Part shown: piece by piece, positions 51,949-59,878 of the stretch
Position numbering within the stretch: the stretch's first letter is position 1
Layout of the letters: each line of letters begins with the position of its first letter
NCBI RefSeq assembly: GCF_010668805.1
Contig: NZ_WUFT01000023.1
Location: forward strand, 1-64,000
Length of the DNA stretch: 64,000 nt
Direction of reading: 5' to 3'
Origin: Rhizobium phaseoli
GTDB taxonomy: Bacteria > Pseudomonadota > Alphaproteobacteria > Rhizobiales > Rhizobiaceae
Made by a program: the position numbers and the translations under genes
The notes under the pieces: generated by a model
What the model was told of the DNA's origin: nothing
Databases searched by the model: none
What the model saw: only the letters and a program-made list of their open reading frames with translations

Positions 51949-53125
51949 GGAAAAAGCCGATAATCCTCAGCCGGTCTCAGGTCAATCGTCCTGCGAATTG
52001 CTGATCGTCGGCGGCGGCATCATGGGTCTCTGGGCGGCCGTCCATGCCGAGCGTCGCGGCATCGATACGATCATCGCCGACGCCGGCAGATTGGGTGGAG
52101 GTGCGAGCGGCGGCCTGCTCGGCGCGCTGATGCCGCATATGCCGGATCGGTGGTCTGAGAAAAAGCAGTTCCAGTTCGATGCGCTGGTCTCGCTCGAAGG
52201 CGAGATCGCCATGCTGGAAGCGGAAACCGGGCTTTCGGCCGGCTACCGCCGTTCCGGGCGGCTGATCCCGCTGCCGAAGCCACATCTCAACAAAATTGCG
52301 CGCGGTCACTCCGAAGACGCCGAACGCCACTGGTGGGCAGGCGAGCGCCGCTTCCATTGGCACGTGCTTGACACTCCGCCGGTCAATGGCTGGATCGAGG
52401 CATCCGCCGGCGAGAGCGGTTTCGTGCATGATACGCTCGCCGCTCGCGTGGCGCCCCGCTCACTGATTGCGGCGCTCATCGCCTTGCTGCGGCGGGCCAA
52501 ATATGTGCGCATTCTGGAGCACGCCACGGTTGCCGGCCTCGATCCGGATCGCGGCACGGCCGCTATCGGCGGCGAAACTATTGCTTTCCGTCACTGCATT
52601 CTCGCTGCCGGCCATCAGTCCTTTCCGTTGCTGCAGGGCCTGACGCCGGGGTTGAAACAGCCGCTCGGCCAGCCCGTCAAGGGACAGGCGGCGCTGTTGA
52701 AAGCCGATCTCGACCCGGCGCTGCCAACGATCTTCCTCGACGGGCTCTATGTCGTGGCGCATGAGGGCGGCTATGCCGCGATCGGCAGTACCAGCGAAAA
52801 CCGCTTCGGCGATCCCGCTTCGACCGACGCTCAGCTCGACACGCTGATCGCCGCGGCGCGGGAGATCGTGCCCGCGGTGCGCAACGCCCCTGTCGTCGAG
52901 CGCTGGGCGGGGCTTCGCCCGAAGGCGATCGACCGTGACCCGATGATCGGCCGCCACCCCGATCACCCGCGCCTGATCACGCTGACCGGCGGTTTCAAGG
53001 TCAGCTTCGGCCTTGCCCACCGGCTGGCAGAAGCAGCGATATGTATCGCAGGCGATACGGATTGCGGATTTTTGATGCCGGAAAGCTTCGCAATTTCGAG
53101 CCATATCGCGGCGGCTTCACGTTAA
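51947..53125 (+). CDS. FAD-dependent oxidoreductase, MnmC C-terminal-like or amino acid oxidase
   Basis: A 392-residue flavoprotein of the glycine/D-amino-acid oxidase fold. The FAD-binding motif is LLIVGGGIMGLWAAVHAERRG near residues 18-38; a later GLRPKAIDRDPMIG and TLTGGFKVSFGLAHRLAEAA form the C-terminal FAD site. Position next to mnmD suggests that it is the partner that oxidises cmnm5U to nm5U in tRNA, as the C-terminal half of E. coli MnmC does. D-amino-acid oxidase activity is the alternative. Its ATG overlaps the mnmD start. A palindrome covers its stop codon. Confidence 0.82.
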   Translation: MEKADNPQPVSGQSSCELLIVGGGIMGLWAAVHAERRGIDTIIADAGRLGGGASGGLLGALMPHMPDRWSEKKQFQFDALVSLEGEIAMLEAETGLSAGYRRSGRLIPLPKPHLNKIARGHSEDAERHWWAGERRFHWHVLDTPPVNGWIEASAGESGFVHDTLAARVAPRSLIAALIALLRRAKYVRILEHATVAGLDPDRGTAAIGGETIAFRHCILAAGHQSFPLLQGLTPGLKQPLGQPVKGQAALLKADLDPALPTIFLDGLYVVAHEGGYAAIGSTSENRFGDPASTDAQLDTLIAAAREIVPAVRNAPVVERWAGLRPKAIDRDPMIGRHPDHPRLITLTGGFKVSFGLAHRLAEAAICIAGDTDCGFLMPESFAISSHIAAASR

Positions 53126-53132
53126 ACGTGAA
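53116..53132. promoter_or_regulatory. 17-bp palindrome across the FAD oxidoreductase stop codon
   Basis: TTCACGTT-A-AACGTGAA is a perfect inverted repeat 108 bases upstream of the DUF1045 gene that opens the ureide region. It has no U-run, so it looks more like an operator than a terminator. No regulator is linked. Confidence 0.4.
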
Positions 53133-53239
53133 TTCTGCGCTTCGTCGTTTCGTTATTCTGTCATGCAAATCACCTATCTGCTTGCGCATCGACAGCGCCG
53201 GATTTGATCGGTGCTCAGTTCCTTGATGGAGGAAATTGC

Positions 53240-53947
53240 ATGCGCTATGCCATTTGCTTCACGCCTCCGGCGAGCGACCCGCTGTCGCTTGTGGCCGCCA
53301 GTTGGCTTGGCCGAAACGTGTTTTCGGGCGATATGGTGGAGCCGCCGGCAGTTCGCGGCCTCGGCATTCACGAGATCGCCTTCCATACCGCCGTGCCGCG
53401 GCGCTATGGTTTTCACGGCGTTCTGAAGGCGCCGTTTCACCTGGGTCACAGTATGTCCGAAGCGCAACTCTTGCGCGATCTGATGCGTTTCTCCGGCACT
53501 TTCGTCCCCTTCCAGATTCCGCGCATCGAAGTCGCCAGGCTTGGCAATTTCTACAGCCTGCTGCCGAGCACCCCTTGTGAGCAGATCCAGTATCTCGCTT
53601 CGGCGATCGTGCAGGAATTCGACCGTTTCCGCGCGCCGCTCAGCGAGGCCGACATCGAACGCAGCGATCCGGACGGGCTGTCGGCGGCGCAGTTTTCAAA
53701 CCTGCATCGCTGGGGCAATCCCTATGTGATGGAAGAGTTCCGCTTCCACATGCCGGTGACTGGCCCCGTCAATGCGATCGACATGCCGCGCATCGAGCCG
53801 GCGCTGCGGACGATTTTCGCGCCGGCCCTCATTGATCCGGTGACGGTTTCAAACGTGGCGCTGATGATCGAGGAGGGCACCGGCGGTCCTTTCCGCGTTC
53901 ATTCTCTGCACCCGATGGGCAAGGTCAGCGCGCGCAAGATCGCCTGA
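53240..53947 (+). CDS. DUF1045 family protein (2H phosphoesterase-like)
   Basis: A 235-residue protein of the DUF1045 family. It has two His-containing strands (YGFHGVLKAPFHL near residue 57 and RFHMPVTGPV near 173) that resemble the paired motifs of 2H phosphoesterases. DUF1045 proteins are usually encoded near phosphonate-utilisation genes; here the neighbour is the ureide operon, 113 bp downstream. ATG 53240 is chosen because GGAGGAAA lies 7 bases upstream; a longer start at 53204 is less likely. Function in this place is unknown. Confidence 0.78.
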   Translation: MRYAICFTPPASDPLSLVAASWLGRNVFSGDMVEPPAVRGLGIHEIAFHTAVPRRYGFHGVLKAPFHLGHSMSEAQLLRDLMRFSGTFVPFQIPRIEVARLGNFYSLLPSTPCEQIQYLASAIVQEFDRFRAPLSEADIERSDPDGLSAAQFSNLHRWGNPYVMEEFRFHMPVTGPVNAIDMPRIEPALRTIFAPALIDPVTVSNVALMIEEGTGGPFRVHSLHPMGKVSARKIA

Positions 53948-54060
53948 CATGAGATAAGCTAACTTATTGCGTGGAAAGGATAAAAATCCTCTGCGCAGTT
54001 TCCGTCTCGACATTCCGGCTGCGGATGCTACCGTTCTTCGTCTTTTCAGAAGGTGATTTG

Positions 54061-54984
54061 ATGGTATCCGAGACTTATCCGCGCAATCTCGTGGGCTACG
54101 GGCGTCAGACGCCCGATCCGAAATGGCCTGAAGAGGCACGCGTCGCCGTGCAGTTCGTCATCAATTACGAGGAGGGCGGTGAAAGCTCGATCCTCGACGG
54201 CGATCCGGCGTCCGAAAACCTGCTGTCGGAGATCGTCGGCGCCGCCGCCTGGCCGGGGCAGCGCAATCTCAACATGGAATCGATCTATGAATATGGTTCG
54301 CGGGCCGGTTTCTGGCGGCTCTGGCGGATGTTCACCGATCTCAAGGTTCAAGCGACCGTCTACGGCGTGACGCTGGCGATGGCGCGCAACCCCGAGGCCG
54401 TCGCGGCGATGAGGGAAGCCGGCTGGGAGATCGCCAGCCACGGTTACCGCTGGCTGGAATACAAGGATTTTCCGGAAGATCTCGAACGCAAGCACATCCT
54501 CGAAGCCGTGCGCCTGCACACCGAGCTGACCGGCGAGCGGCCTTACGGCATGTATCAGGGCAAACCCTCGGACAATACGCTGCGGCTGGTGCAGGAGGAG
54601 GGCGGTTTTCTCTATTCCTCCGATTCCTATGCCGACGACCTGCCTTACTGGGTGAAGGGCGTCGACGGGAAACCCTTCCTGATCATCCCCTATACGCTCG
54701 AAACCAACGACATGCGTTTTGCCACACCGCAGGGCTTCAATACCGGCGAGCAGTTCTTCACCTACCTCAAGGATGCCTTCGATACGCTCTATGAGGAAGG
54801 CAAAGCGGGCAGCCCGAAGATGATGTCGGTCGGCCTGCATTGCCGTCTCGTCGGTCGCCCGGGCCGGGCGGCGGCGCTGAAGCGCTTCATCGAATATGTG
54901 CTGAAGCACGACAAGGTGTGGATTCCGCGCCGCATCGAGATTGCCGAGCACTGGCGCAAGCATCATCAGCCGGACGCGATCTGA
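54061..54984 (+). CDS. puuE: Allantoinase PuuE
   Basis: A 307-residue protein of the PuuE class, which has a polysaccharide-deacetylase (NodB) fold and is unrelated to AllB allantoinases. Markers are NLVGYGRQTPDPKWPEEARVAVQFVINYEEGGE, GWEIASHGYRWLEYKD, and PYTLETNDMRF. It hydrolyses allantoin to allantoate. ATG 54061 follows AGAAGGTGATTTG. The stop overlaps uraD (TGATG). As the first of five or more overlapping genes it opens the ureide operon. Confidence 0.92.
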   Translation: MVSETYPRNLVGYGRQTPDPKWPEEARVAVQFVINYEEGGESSILDGDPASENLLSEIVGAAAWPGQRNLNMESIYEYGSRAGFWRLWRMFTDLKVQATVYGVTLAMARNPEAVAAMREAGWEIASHGYRWLEYKDFPEDLERKHILEAVRLHTELTGERPYGMYQGKPSDNTLRLVQEEGGFLYSSDSYADDLPYWVKGVDGKPFLIIPYTLETNDMRFATPQGFNTGEQFFTYLKDAFDTLYEEGKAGSPKMMSVGLHCRLVGRPGRAAALKRFIEYVLKHDKVWIPRRIEIAEHWRKHHQPDAI

Positions 54985-55484
54985 TGCTGTCGCGCGAGGA
55001 TTTCGTTTCCCGCTTCGGCGGCGTCTTCGAACATTCACCTTTCATCGCCGAGCGCGCCTATGACGCCGGCAGCGTGACCGAGCCGCTGACGGCATCAGGC
55101 GTGCATGCGGCGCTTGCCGCCGTCTTCCGCGCAGCAAGCCGACAGGAACGTCTCGGCGTGCTCCGCGCCCACCCAGACCTTGCCGGGCGTCTTGCCATAT
55201 CCGGCGAACTCACAGAAGACAGCCGGAAGGAGCAGTCCGGCGCCGGTCTCGATCGCCTGAGCCCTGCCGAGCACGCCCGCTTCACCGAACTCAATTCGGC
55301 CTATGTCGAAAAATATGGCTTTCCCTTTATCATCGCCGTCAAAGGACTCGGCAAGGAGGATATTCTGGAAGCTTTTGAAACACGGATCGGCAATGGCCTG
55401 GACGAGGAATTTTCGACCGCGACGGCCCAGGTCGAAAGGATCGCGCTGCTGCGTCTGACATCGATGCTGCCGGAGGCGGAATGA
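54984..55484 (+). CDS. uraD: OHCU decarboxylase UraD
   Basis: A 166-residue 2-oxo-4-hydroxy-4-carboxy-5-ureidoimidazoline decarboxylase, the usual length. The catalytic His lies in LGVLRAHPDLAGRLA, followed by SGAGLDRLSPAEHARFTELNSAY and KYGFPFIIAVKG. It gives S-allantoin from the HiuH product. Coupled by TGATG to puuE and by ATGA to the next gene. Confidence 0.93.
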   Translation: MLSREDFVSRFGGVFEHSPFIAERAYDAGSVTEPLTASGVHAALAAVFRAASRQERLGVLRAHPDLAGRLAISGELTEDSRKEQSGAGLDRLSPAEHARFTELNSAYVEKYGFPFIIAVKGLGKEDILEAFETRIGNGLDEEFSTATAQVERIALLRLTSMLPEAE

Positions 55485-55843
55485 AGGAGAGGCGCGCCAT
55501 CGACTATCTCAATGACATGCAAAAGGCGGCATCCCAAGCGCTGTCCTTCATCGGCGGAATGGATGAGGCGGCTTTCGCTGAGGACCAGCTTACCTTCAAG
55601 GCCGTTGCCTTCTGCCACTTCACCATCGGTGCTGCGGCATCTCGTCTGCTGGTGAGCCATCCGGAATTTGCCACCGAGCATCCCAATCTGCCGTGGACCA
55701 GGATCTGCAGTACCGGTAACCGTATCCTCGACGACGTCTTCGATCTCGATTCCTCCGAAATCTGGGAGGCGACGTATCGGACGCTGCCGGAGCTTCTTCG
55801 CGAGATCGATGCCGTCCGATACTGGCATGCCCAAGGTGAGTGA
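55481..55843 (+). CDS. HepT-like (DUF86) protein without catalytic motif
   Basis: A 120-residue helical protein with the HepT/DUF86 layout: RRAIDYLNDMQKAASQALSFIGGM, a second helix with FKAVAFCHFTIGAAASRLL and PNLPWTRICSTGNRILDDVFDLD. HepT ribonucleases use an RN-x4-6-H-x-Y motif at the last position; here that site reads NRILDDVF, so His and Tyr are absent. No MntA nucleotidyltransferase partner is encoded nearby. The gene overlaps uraD by 4 bases and abuts allA by 4 bases, so it is a fixed part of the ureide operon. Its role there is unknown. Confidence 0.7.
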   Translation: MKERRAIDYLNDMQKAASQALSFIGGMDEAAFAEDQLTFKAVAFCHFTIGAAASRLLVSHPEFATEHPNLPWTRICSTGNRILDDVFDLDSSEIWEATYRTLPELLREIDAVRYWHAQGE

Positions 55844-55847
55844 AGCG

Positions 55848-56348
55848 ATGTCTCAGTTTCTCGACATTCGTCCCCTCACCCGTTCCGCCTTCGCTCCTTT
55901 CGGTGAGGTGATCGAAGCTGACCCGGGCTCGATGCGGCTGATCAATGGCGGCACGACGGAGCGTTTCCATGCGCTGGCCGCGGCGCAGGCGACGGGCGAG
56001 GGCGCCCGCGTTATCATCAATCTCTTTCGCGGCCAGCCGCGCAGCTTACCCTATGATATCGACATGATGGAGCGCCATCCCTTCGGCAGCCAGAGCTTCT
56101 CGCCAGTCTCCGGCCGTCCTTTCCTCGTCGTCGTCTCCGAGGACGAGGGTGGACGTCCGGGCAGACCGCAAGTGTTTTCGGCGCGCGGGGACCAGGGCGT
56201 AAACTATCGCCAGAATGTCTGGCATCATCCGCTGATGGCACTTGGCCAAGTCTCCGATTTCCTGGTCGTCGACCGCGACGGGCCTGGTAATAATCTGGAA
56301 GAGTTCTTCTTCGAAACTCCCTTCGTCATCAGAGAGCCAGCCCCATGA
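55848..56348 (+). CDS. allA: Ureidoglycolate lyase AllA
   Basis: A 166-residue cupin-type enzyme of the AllA family. The family pattern includes IRPLTRSAFAPFGEVIEAD, MERHPFGSQSFSPV, and NVWHHPLMALGQVSDFLVVDR. It releases urea and glyoxylate from ureidoglycolate. It follows the HepT-like gene by 4 bases and overlaps hiuH by 4 bases. Confidence 0.92.
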   Translation: MSQFLDIRPLTRSAFAPFGEVIEADPGSMRLINGGTTERFHALAAAQATGEGARVIINLFRGQPRSLPYDIDMMERHPFGSQSFSPVSGRPFLVVVSEDEGGRPGRPQVFSARGDQGVNYRQNVWHHPLMALGQVSDFLVVDRDGPGNNLEEFFFETPFVIREPAP

Positions 56349-56701
56349 CCGGACTGACCACCCATGTTCTCGATACCGCTCTTGGTAGGCCGGCCGAACG
56401 CCTCAGGATCGACCTCTTCCAGCTCGACGGCGAGATCCGCAGGCATGTGAAGACGGTCGAGACCAATGCCGACGGCCGGGTCGACGGCGGCCCAATCCTT
56501 GCCGGCGAAAATTTCCGGGCCGGCACCTATGAACTGGTCTTCCACGCCGGAGATTATCTGAGGGCCAGCGGCACGCCGCTACCGCACCCGGCCTTCCTCG
56601 ATCTCGTGCCGATCCGCTTCGGCATCGCCGATATCACAGCGCATTACCATGTGCCGCTGCTGATTTCACCCTATGGCTATTCCACCTACCGAGGCAGCTA
56701 A
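56345..56701 (+). CDS. hiuH: 5-hydroxyisourate hydrolase (transthyretin-like)
   Basis: A 118-residue transthyretin-related enzyme. It begins LTTHVLDTALGRPA with the catalytic His, has a central FHAGDYLRASG, and ends in the family-defining YRGS tetrapeptide. It hydrolyses 5-hydroxyisourate to OHCU, the step before UraD. Uricase or other source genes are not in the window. It overlaps allA by 4 bases. Confidence 0.95.
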   Translation: MTGLTTHVLDTALGRPAERLRIDLFQLDGEIRRHVKTVETNADGRVDGGPILAGENFRAGTYELVFHAGDYLRASGTPLPHPAFLDLVPIRFGIADITAHYHVPLLISPYGYSTYRGS

Positions 56702-56702
56702 A

Positions 56703-57443
56703 ATGCGTTTTGCCGCGATCGCCGACATTCACGGCAACCATCTGGCGCTTGAAGCCGTGCTTACGGATATTCGCGCCGAGGGCATCGAGGACATCGTTAA
56801 TCTCGGCGATTTCTTCAGCGGGCCGCTGGAGGCCGGCCGGACCGCTGATTTGCTGATGCCGCTTGGTCTGACCTCGGTTCGCGGCAATCACGATCGCTAT
56901 CTGATCGAGCAGGATCCGGCATCCATGCATGCCTCGGATGCTTCAGCCCATCGGCAATTGACGCCGTCCCATCTCGACTGGATCCGCAGCCTGCCGTTCG
57001 ACAACGTCTATCGCGGCGAGGTGTATCTCTGCCATGCGACGCCGAAGGACGATAATCTCTATTGGCTGGAATCGGTCTCGGCGGAGGGCGTCGTCTTCTT
57101 GAAGCCGATCGAAGCGATCGAGGCGCTGGCCGAGGGCATAGACCTGCCGCTGATCCTCTGCGGCCACAGCCATCTTCCCCGCGCCGTCCGTCTCTCCGAC
57201 GGCCGCCTGATCGTCAATCCCGGCAGCGTCGGCTGCCCCGCCTATGACGATGTGCTGCCTTACTACCACAAGGTCGAAGCCGGCCACCCGCTGGCCGGCT
57301 ATGCCATTCTGGAAAAGACGGCGGCGGGGTGGACGTGGCAGTTCAGGAATGTCGCTTACGACCATATGGCGATGTCGGCGCTGGCGGCCGAAAGGGGCCG
57401 TCGCGACTGGGCGAGCGCGCTGGCGGCGGGTTGGGTGAGATAG
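56703..57443 (+). CDS. Metallophosphoesterase (YfcE/calcineurin type)
   Basis: A 246-residue enzyme with the full set of calcineurin-like motifs: IADIHGNHLALE, NLGDFFSG, VRGNHDRY, and CGHSHLPR. Members remove phosphates from small molecules or nucleic acid ends. It starts 1 base after hiuH, so it is cotranscribed with the ureide genes, though no direct role in that pathway is known. It ends 22 bases from the convergent flotillin gene. ATG 56703 gives the family N-terminus; the frame extends 10 codons upstream. Confidence 0.85.
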   Translation: MRFAAIADIHGNHLALEAVLTDIRAEGIEDIVNLGDFFSGPLEAGRTADLLMPLGLTSVRGNHDRYLIEQDPASMHASDASAHRQLTPSHLDWIRSLPFDNVYRGEVYLCHATPKDDNLYWLESVSAEGVVFLKPIEAIEALAEGIDLPLILCGHSHLPRAVRLSDGRLIVNPGSVGCPAYDDVLPYYHKVEAGHPLAGYAILEKTAAGWTWQFRNVAYDHMAMSALAAERGRRDWASALAAGWVR

Positions 57444-57465
57444 CGCAGACCCGCCTGCGTAGCGA

Positions 57466-59229
57466 TCAATCCTTGGTCGGCGCCGAAGGGGCGATCGGTT
57501 TTGCCGGGGCTGCGGCCGGCGCTGGTGCCACCGGAGGCGCTGAGGGTATTGCCGGCTTTACCGGAGCTGCAACTAGTTTTGCCGGTTTTGCGCCATCGAG
57601 ATTTCCAAGGAGGGACGAGATGGCGTTGTCGCCGTCGAAGCCTGCCTCTTTCAGCAATTTGTCGAGGATCGGCTTGTTTGCCTGATAGGAGAGGAGCTGG
57701 CCGGCCAAGCCTTCACCGAGACCGATGCCACTGTCGCCGTTCGAGCCGTTTCCGCGGCCGAGCATGCCGCCGGTGTCGAAGATCCTGATGTCGGAGATTT
57801 TCTCGATCGGCTTGACCGCCTCGGCGAGCGCCAAGGGAATGATGCGGATCCGCTCGCGGGTGATCTCGAATTCGATGACCGTCTGGCTCAGCTTGTTGCG
57901 GGCTTCATTGAGCAAGGCCGCGCTTTCGGCCTCGGCCTTACCGGTTTCGAGAATGCCCTTAGCCTTGATGATCGCCGCATCCGCTTCGGCGTTCGCCAGC
58001 GTTTTGATCGCTTCGGCCTGATCGATGGCCGCCTGTTTCTCGGCCTCGGCACCGACGGTCACGGCGGTCGCTTCGGTTTCGGCTTTCTTGCGCGCGTCGA
58101 TCACGGCAATCTGTTTTTCGCGCTCGGCAATCTCGATCGCCTTGGCCGTGCCGACCTTTTCCTCTGCCGCGATCGCCAGCGCCCGGGCGGTTTCGGCGGC
58201 GGCCTTGGCCTCGGACTCCTCACGGCTCTTGTTGGCAACGGCGATCGCGCTTTCCTGCGCGACGATCTGAAGGTCGCGCTTGGCTTCGGTTTCGCGCTGC
58301 TGGACGGCGCGGGCGGCGTCGATGTTGGCGCTTTCGCGGGCCTGTTTGGCGGCTGCCTCGCGTTCGGCGATCGCCAGTTCAGAGGCGATGCGGGCTTCCT
58401 CCTCGGCACGTTTTGCCGCCTGCTCCTGTTGGGCGGTTTCGGCGCGCGTCGCCGCGGACTTGTTGGCGATGTCGCGTTCCTGGCTGAGCTCGGCTTCGCG
58501 CTTGGTCCGGTCGATGGTCAGCGATTGCTGGCGGGCCTCCAGATCCTTCTGGGCGATGGCGACTTCGGTGTCGCGAACGATTTCGTTCCGCTCCTTCTTG
58601 CGACTCTCGGTGATGCGGGTCAATGCCGCAAGACCTTGCGCATCGAAGAAGTTGTTGGCGTTGAAGTGCTTGATGTCGGTCTGGTCGAGGCGGGTCAGGG
58701 AGACGGATTCGAGTTCGAGGCCGTTCGACTGGAGATCGGCGCCGACGGCTTCCTGCACGGCCTTGACGAAATCCATGCGCTGTTCCTGCAGCGCATCGAG
58801 ATTCATCGTCGCTGCCACCGAGCGAAGGCCGTCGACGAATTTGGCCTCGATCAGGATACGAAGCGCCTCGGCATCGTTGGTGCGGCTGCCGAGCGTCTGG
58901 GCGGCAAGCGCGATCGAGGAGGCATCGGGTTTGACGCGGACGTAGAACTCGGCGCCGATATCGACGCGCATGCGGTCCTTGGTGATCAGCGCGTCGCCTT
59001 CGCCGCGGCGGACTTCCAGCCGCAGCGTCTTCAGGTTCACCCTGGCTGTGGAATGGAAGATCGGCAAGACGACCGAACCGCCGTCGAGCACGACTTTCTG
59101 GCCACCGAGGCCGGTGCGCACATAGGCTTCGTCACGGCTGGAGCGTGTGTACAGGGAGGCGAGGACAAAACCGATGCCGAAGATCAGAACGATTGCAATG
59201 CCGGCCGGTAGAAGAATGTCATACATCAT
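57466..59229 (-). CDS. Flotillin-like membrane protein (YqiK-type)
   Basis: A 587-residue flotillin. A single N-terminal membrane span (about residues 5-27, AGIAIVLIFGIGFVLASLY) precedes a SPHF/Band 7 domain (about 30-200). A long alanine- and glutamate-rich coiled coil (about 215-460, EAKAAAETARALAIAAEE and similar) and a proline/alanine-rich C-terminus follow. Flotillins organise membrane microdomains and membrane fluidity. It overlaps the YqiJ-like gene by 4 bases (ATGA) and is last in a three-gene operon with the PspA fusion. The pairing flotillin-YqiJ-PspA indicates a membrane-stress role. Confidence 0.92.
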   Translation of the reverse strand: MMYDILLPAGIAIVLIFGIGFVLASLYTRSSRDEAYVRTGLGGQKVVLDGGSVVLPIFHSTARVNLKTLRLEVRRGEGDALITKDRMRVDIGAEFYVRVKPDASSIALAAQTLGSRTNDAEALRILIEAKFVDGLRSVAATMNLDALQEQRMDFVKAVQEAVGADLQSNGLELESVSLTRLDQTDIKHFNANNFFDAQGLAALTRITESRKKERNEIVRDTEVAIAQKDLEARQQSLTIDRTKREAELSQERDIANKSAATRAETAQQEQAAKRAEEEARIASELAIAEREAAAKQARESANIDAARAVQQRETEAKRDLQIVAQESAIAVANKSREESEAKAAAETARALAIAAEEKVGTAKAIEIAEREKQIAVIDARKKAETEATAVTVGAEAEKQAAIDQAEAIKTLANAEADAAIIKAKGILETGKAEAESAALLNEARNKLSQTVIEFEITRERIRIIPLALAEAVKPIEKISDIRIFDTGGMLGRGNGSNGDSGIGLGEGLAGQLLSYQANKPILDKLLKEAGFDGDNAISSLLGNLDGAKPAKLVAAPVKPAIPSAPPVAPAPAAAPAKPIAPSAPTKD

Positions 59230-59873
59230 GACTGCTCCGTGAAAGATTGATTGTCCGATCCGGTGGGGTCCACCAGGGCGGGAATGGCGATAAATACATC
59301 TGCGTTGCGATCGACGAGGAGAACCTGCGTACCGATCCCGAGTGGCTGCTGATCCTTGGCGGCTCTGGCTCTCAGCACATGCCAGTTTCCATGCTGGTCC
59401 TTGACGCGGACGCGTCCCGGCAGTCCCTGATCGAGCGGGCCAAGGGACACTTCGGCAGTCCGGCCGACGAGGGTGTCGAGATCGACCGCATAGGTCTCGT
59501 CGTGCGGCACGATCCGCGCCACGGTCCTGCTCGAGGCCCTGACCATGGGGAAGGTGATCAACAGGGCGGGAATGACGGCGATGACGGAGGGCAGCGGCGC
59601 CCAGAAGGTGTTGGCGACGGCCTGGACGGCAAAGCCCGCAATGGCGAAGAAGCCGAGCGTCAGCATCAGCAAGATCAGCAGGGGAACGCCGCCGAGATTG
59701 AGCCAGGAGAGGTAGCCCGCAATGCCGTCATGGCCATGGAAATCGGGTTTTCCGAGAAGTTCCGTGATCGAAAAACCCATGACGGTCGCGAGCATCTCGA
59801 TCGCCGTCAGACCCGCAAGAACGGCGGCGGCGATGGCAAAGGGAGCACATTCGGGGGCGAAGAACAGTGCCAT
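59226..59873 (-). CDS. YqiJ-like membrane protein with OB-fold domain
   Basis: A 215-residue protein. Three hydrophobic segments (about residues 8-30, 62-84 and 95-112) precede a soluble C-terminal OB-fold-like domain of about 85 residues (RTAEVSLGPLDQGLPGRVRVKDQHGNWHVLRAR). This is the YqiJ/NfeD-like plan, and such proteins accompany flotillins. It follows the PspA fusion gene by 5 bases and overlaps the flotillin gene by 4. Confidence 0.88.
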   Translation of the reverse strand: MALFFAPECAPFAIAAAVLAGLTAIEMLATVMGFSITELLGKPDFHGHDGIAGYLSWLNLGGVPLLILLMLTLGFFAIAGFAVQAVANTFWAPLPSVIAVIPALLITFPMVRASSRTVARIVPHDETYAVDLDTLVGRTAEVSLGPLDQGLPGRVRVKDQHGNWHVLRARAAKDQQPLGIGTQVLLVDRNADVFIAIPALVDPTGSDNQSFTEQS

Positions 59874-59878
59874 CGGCG

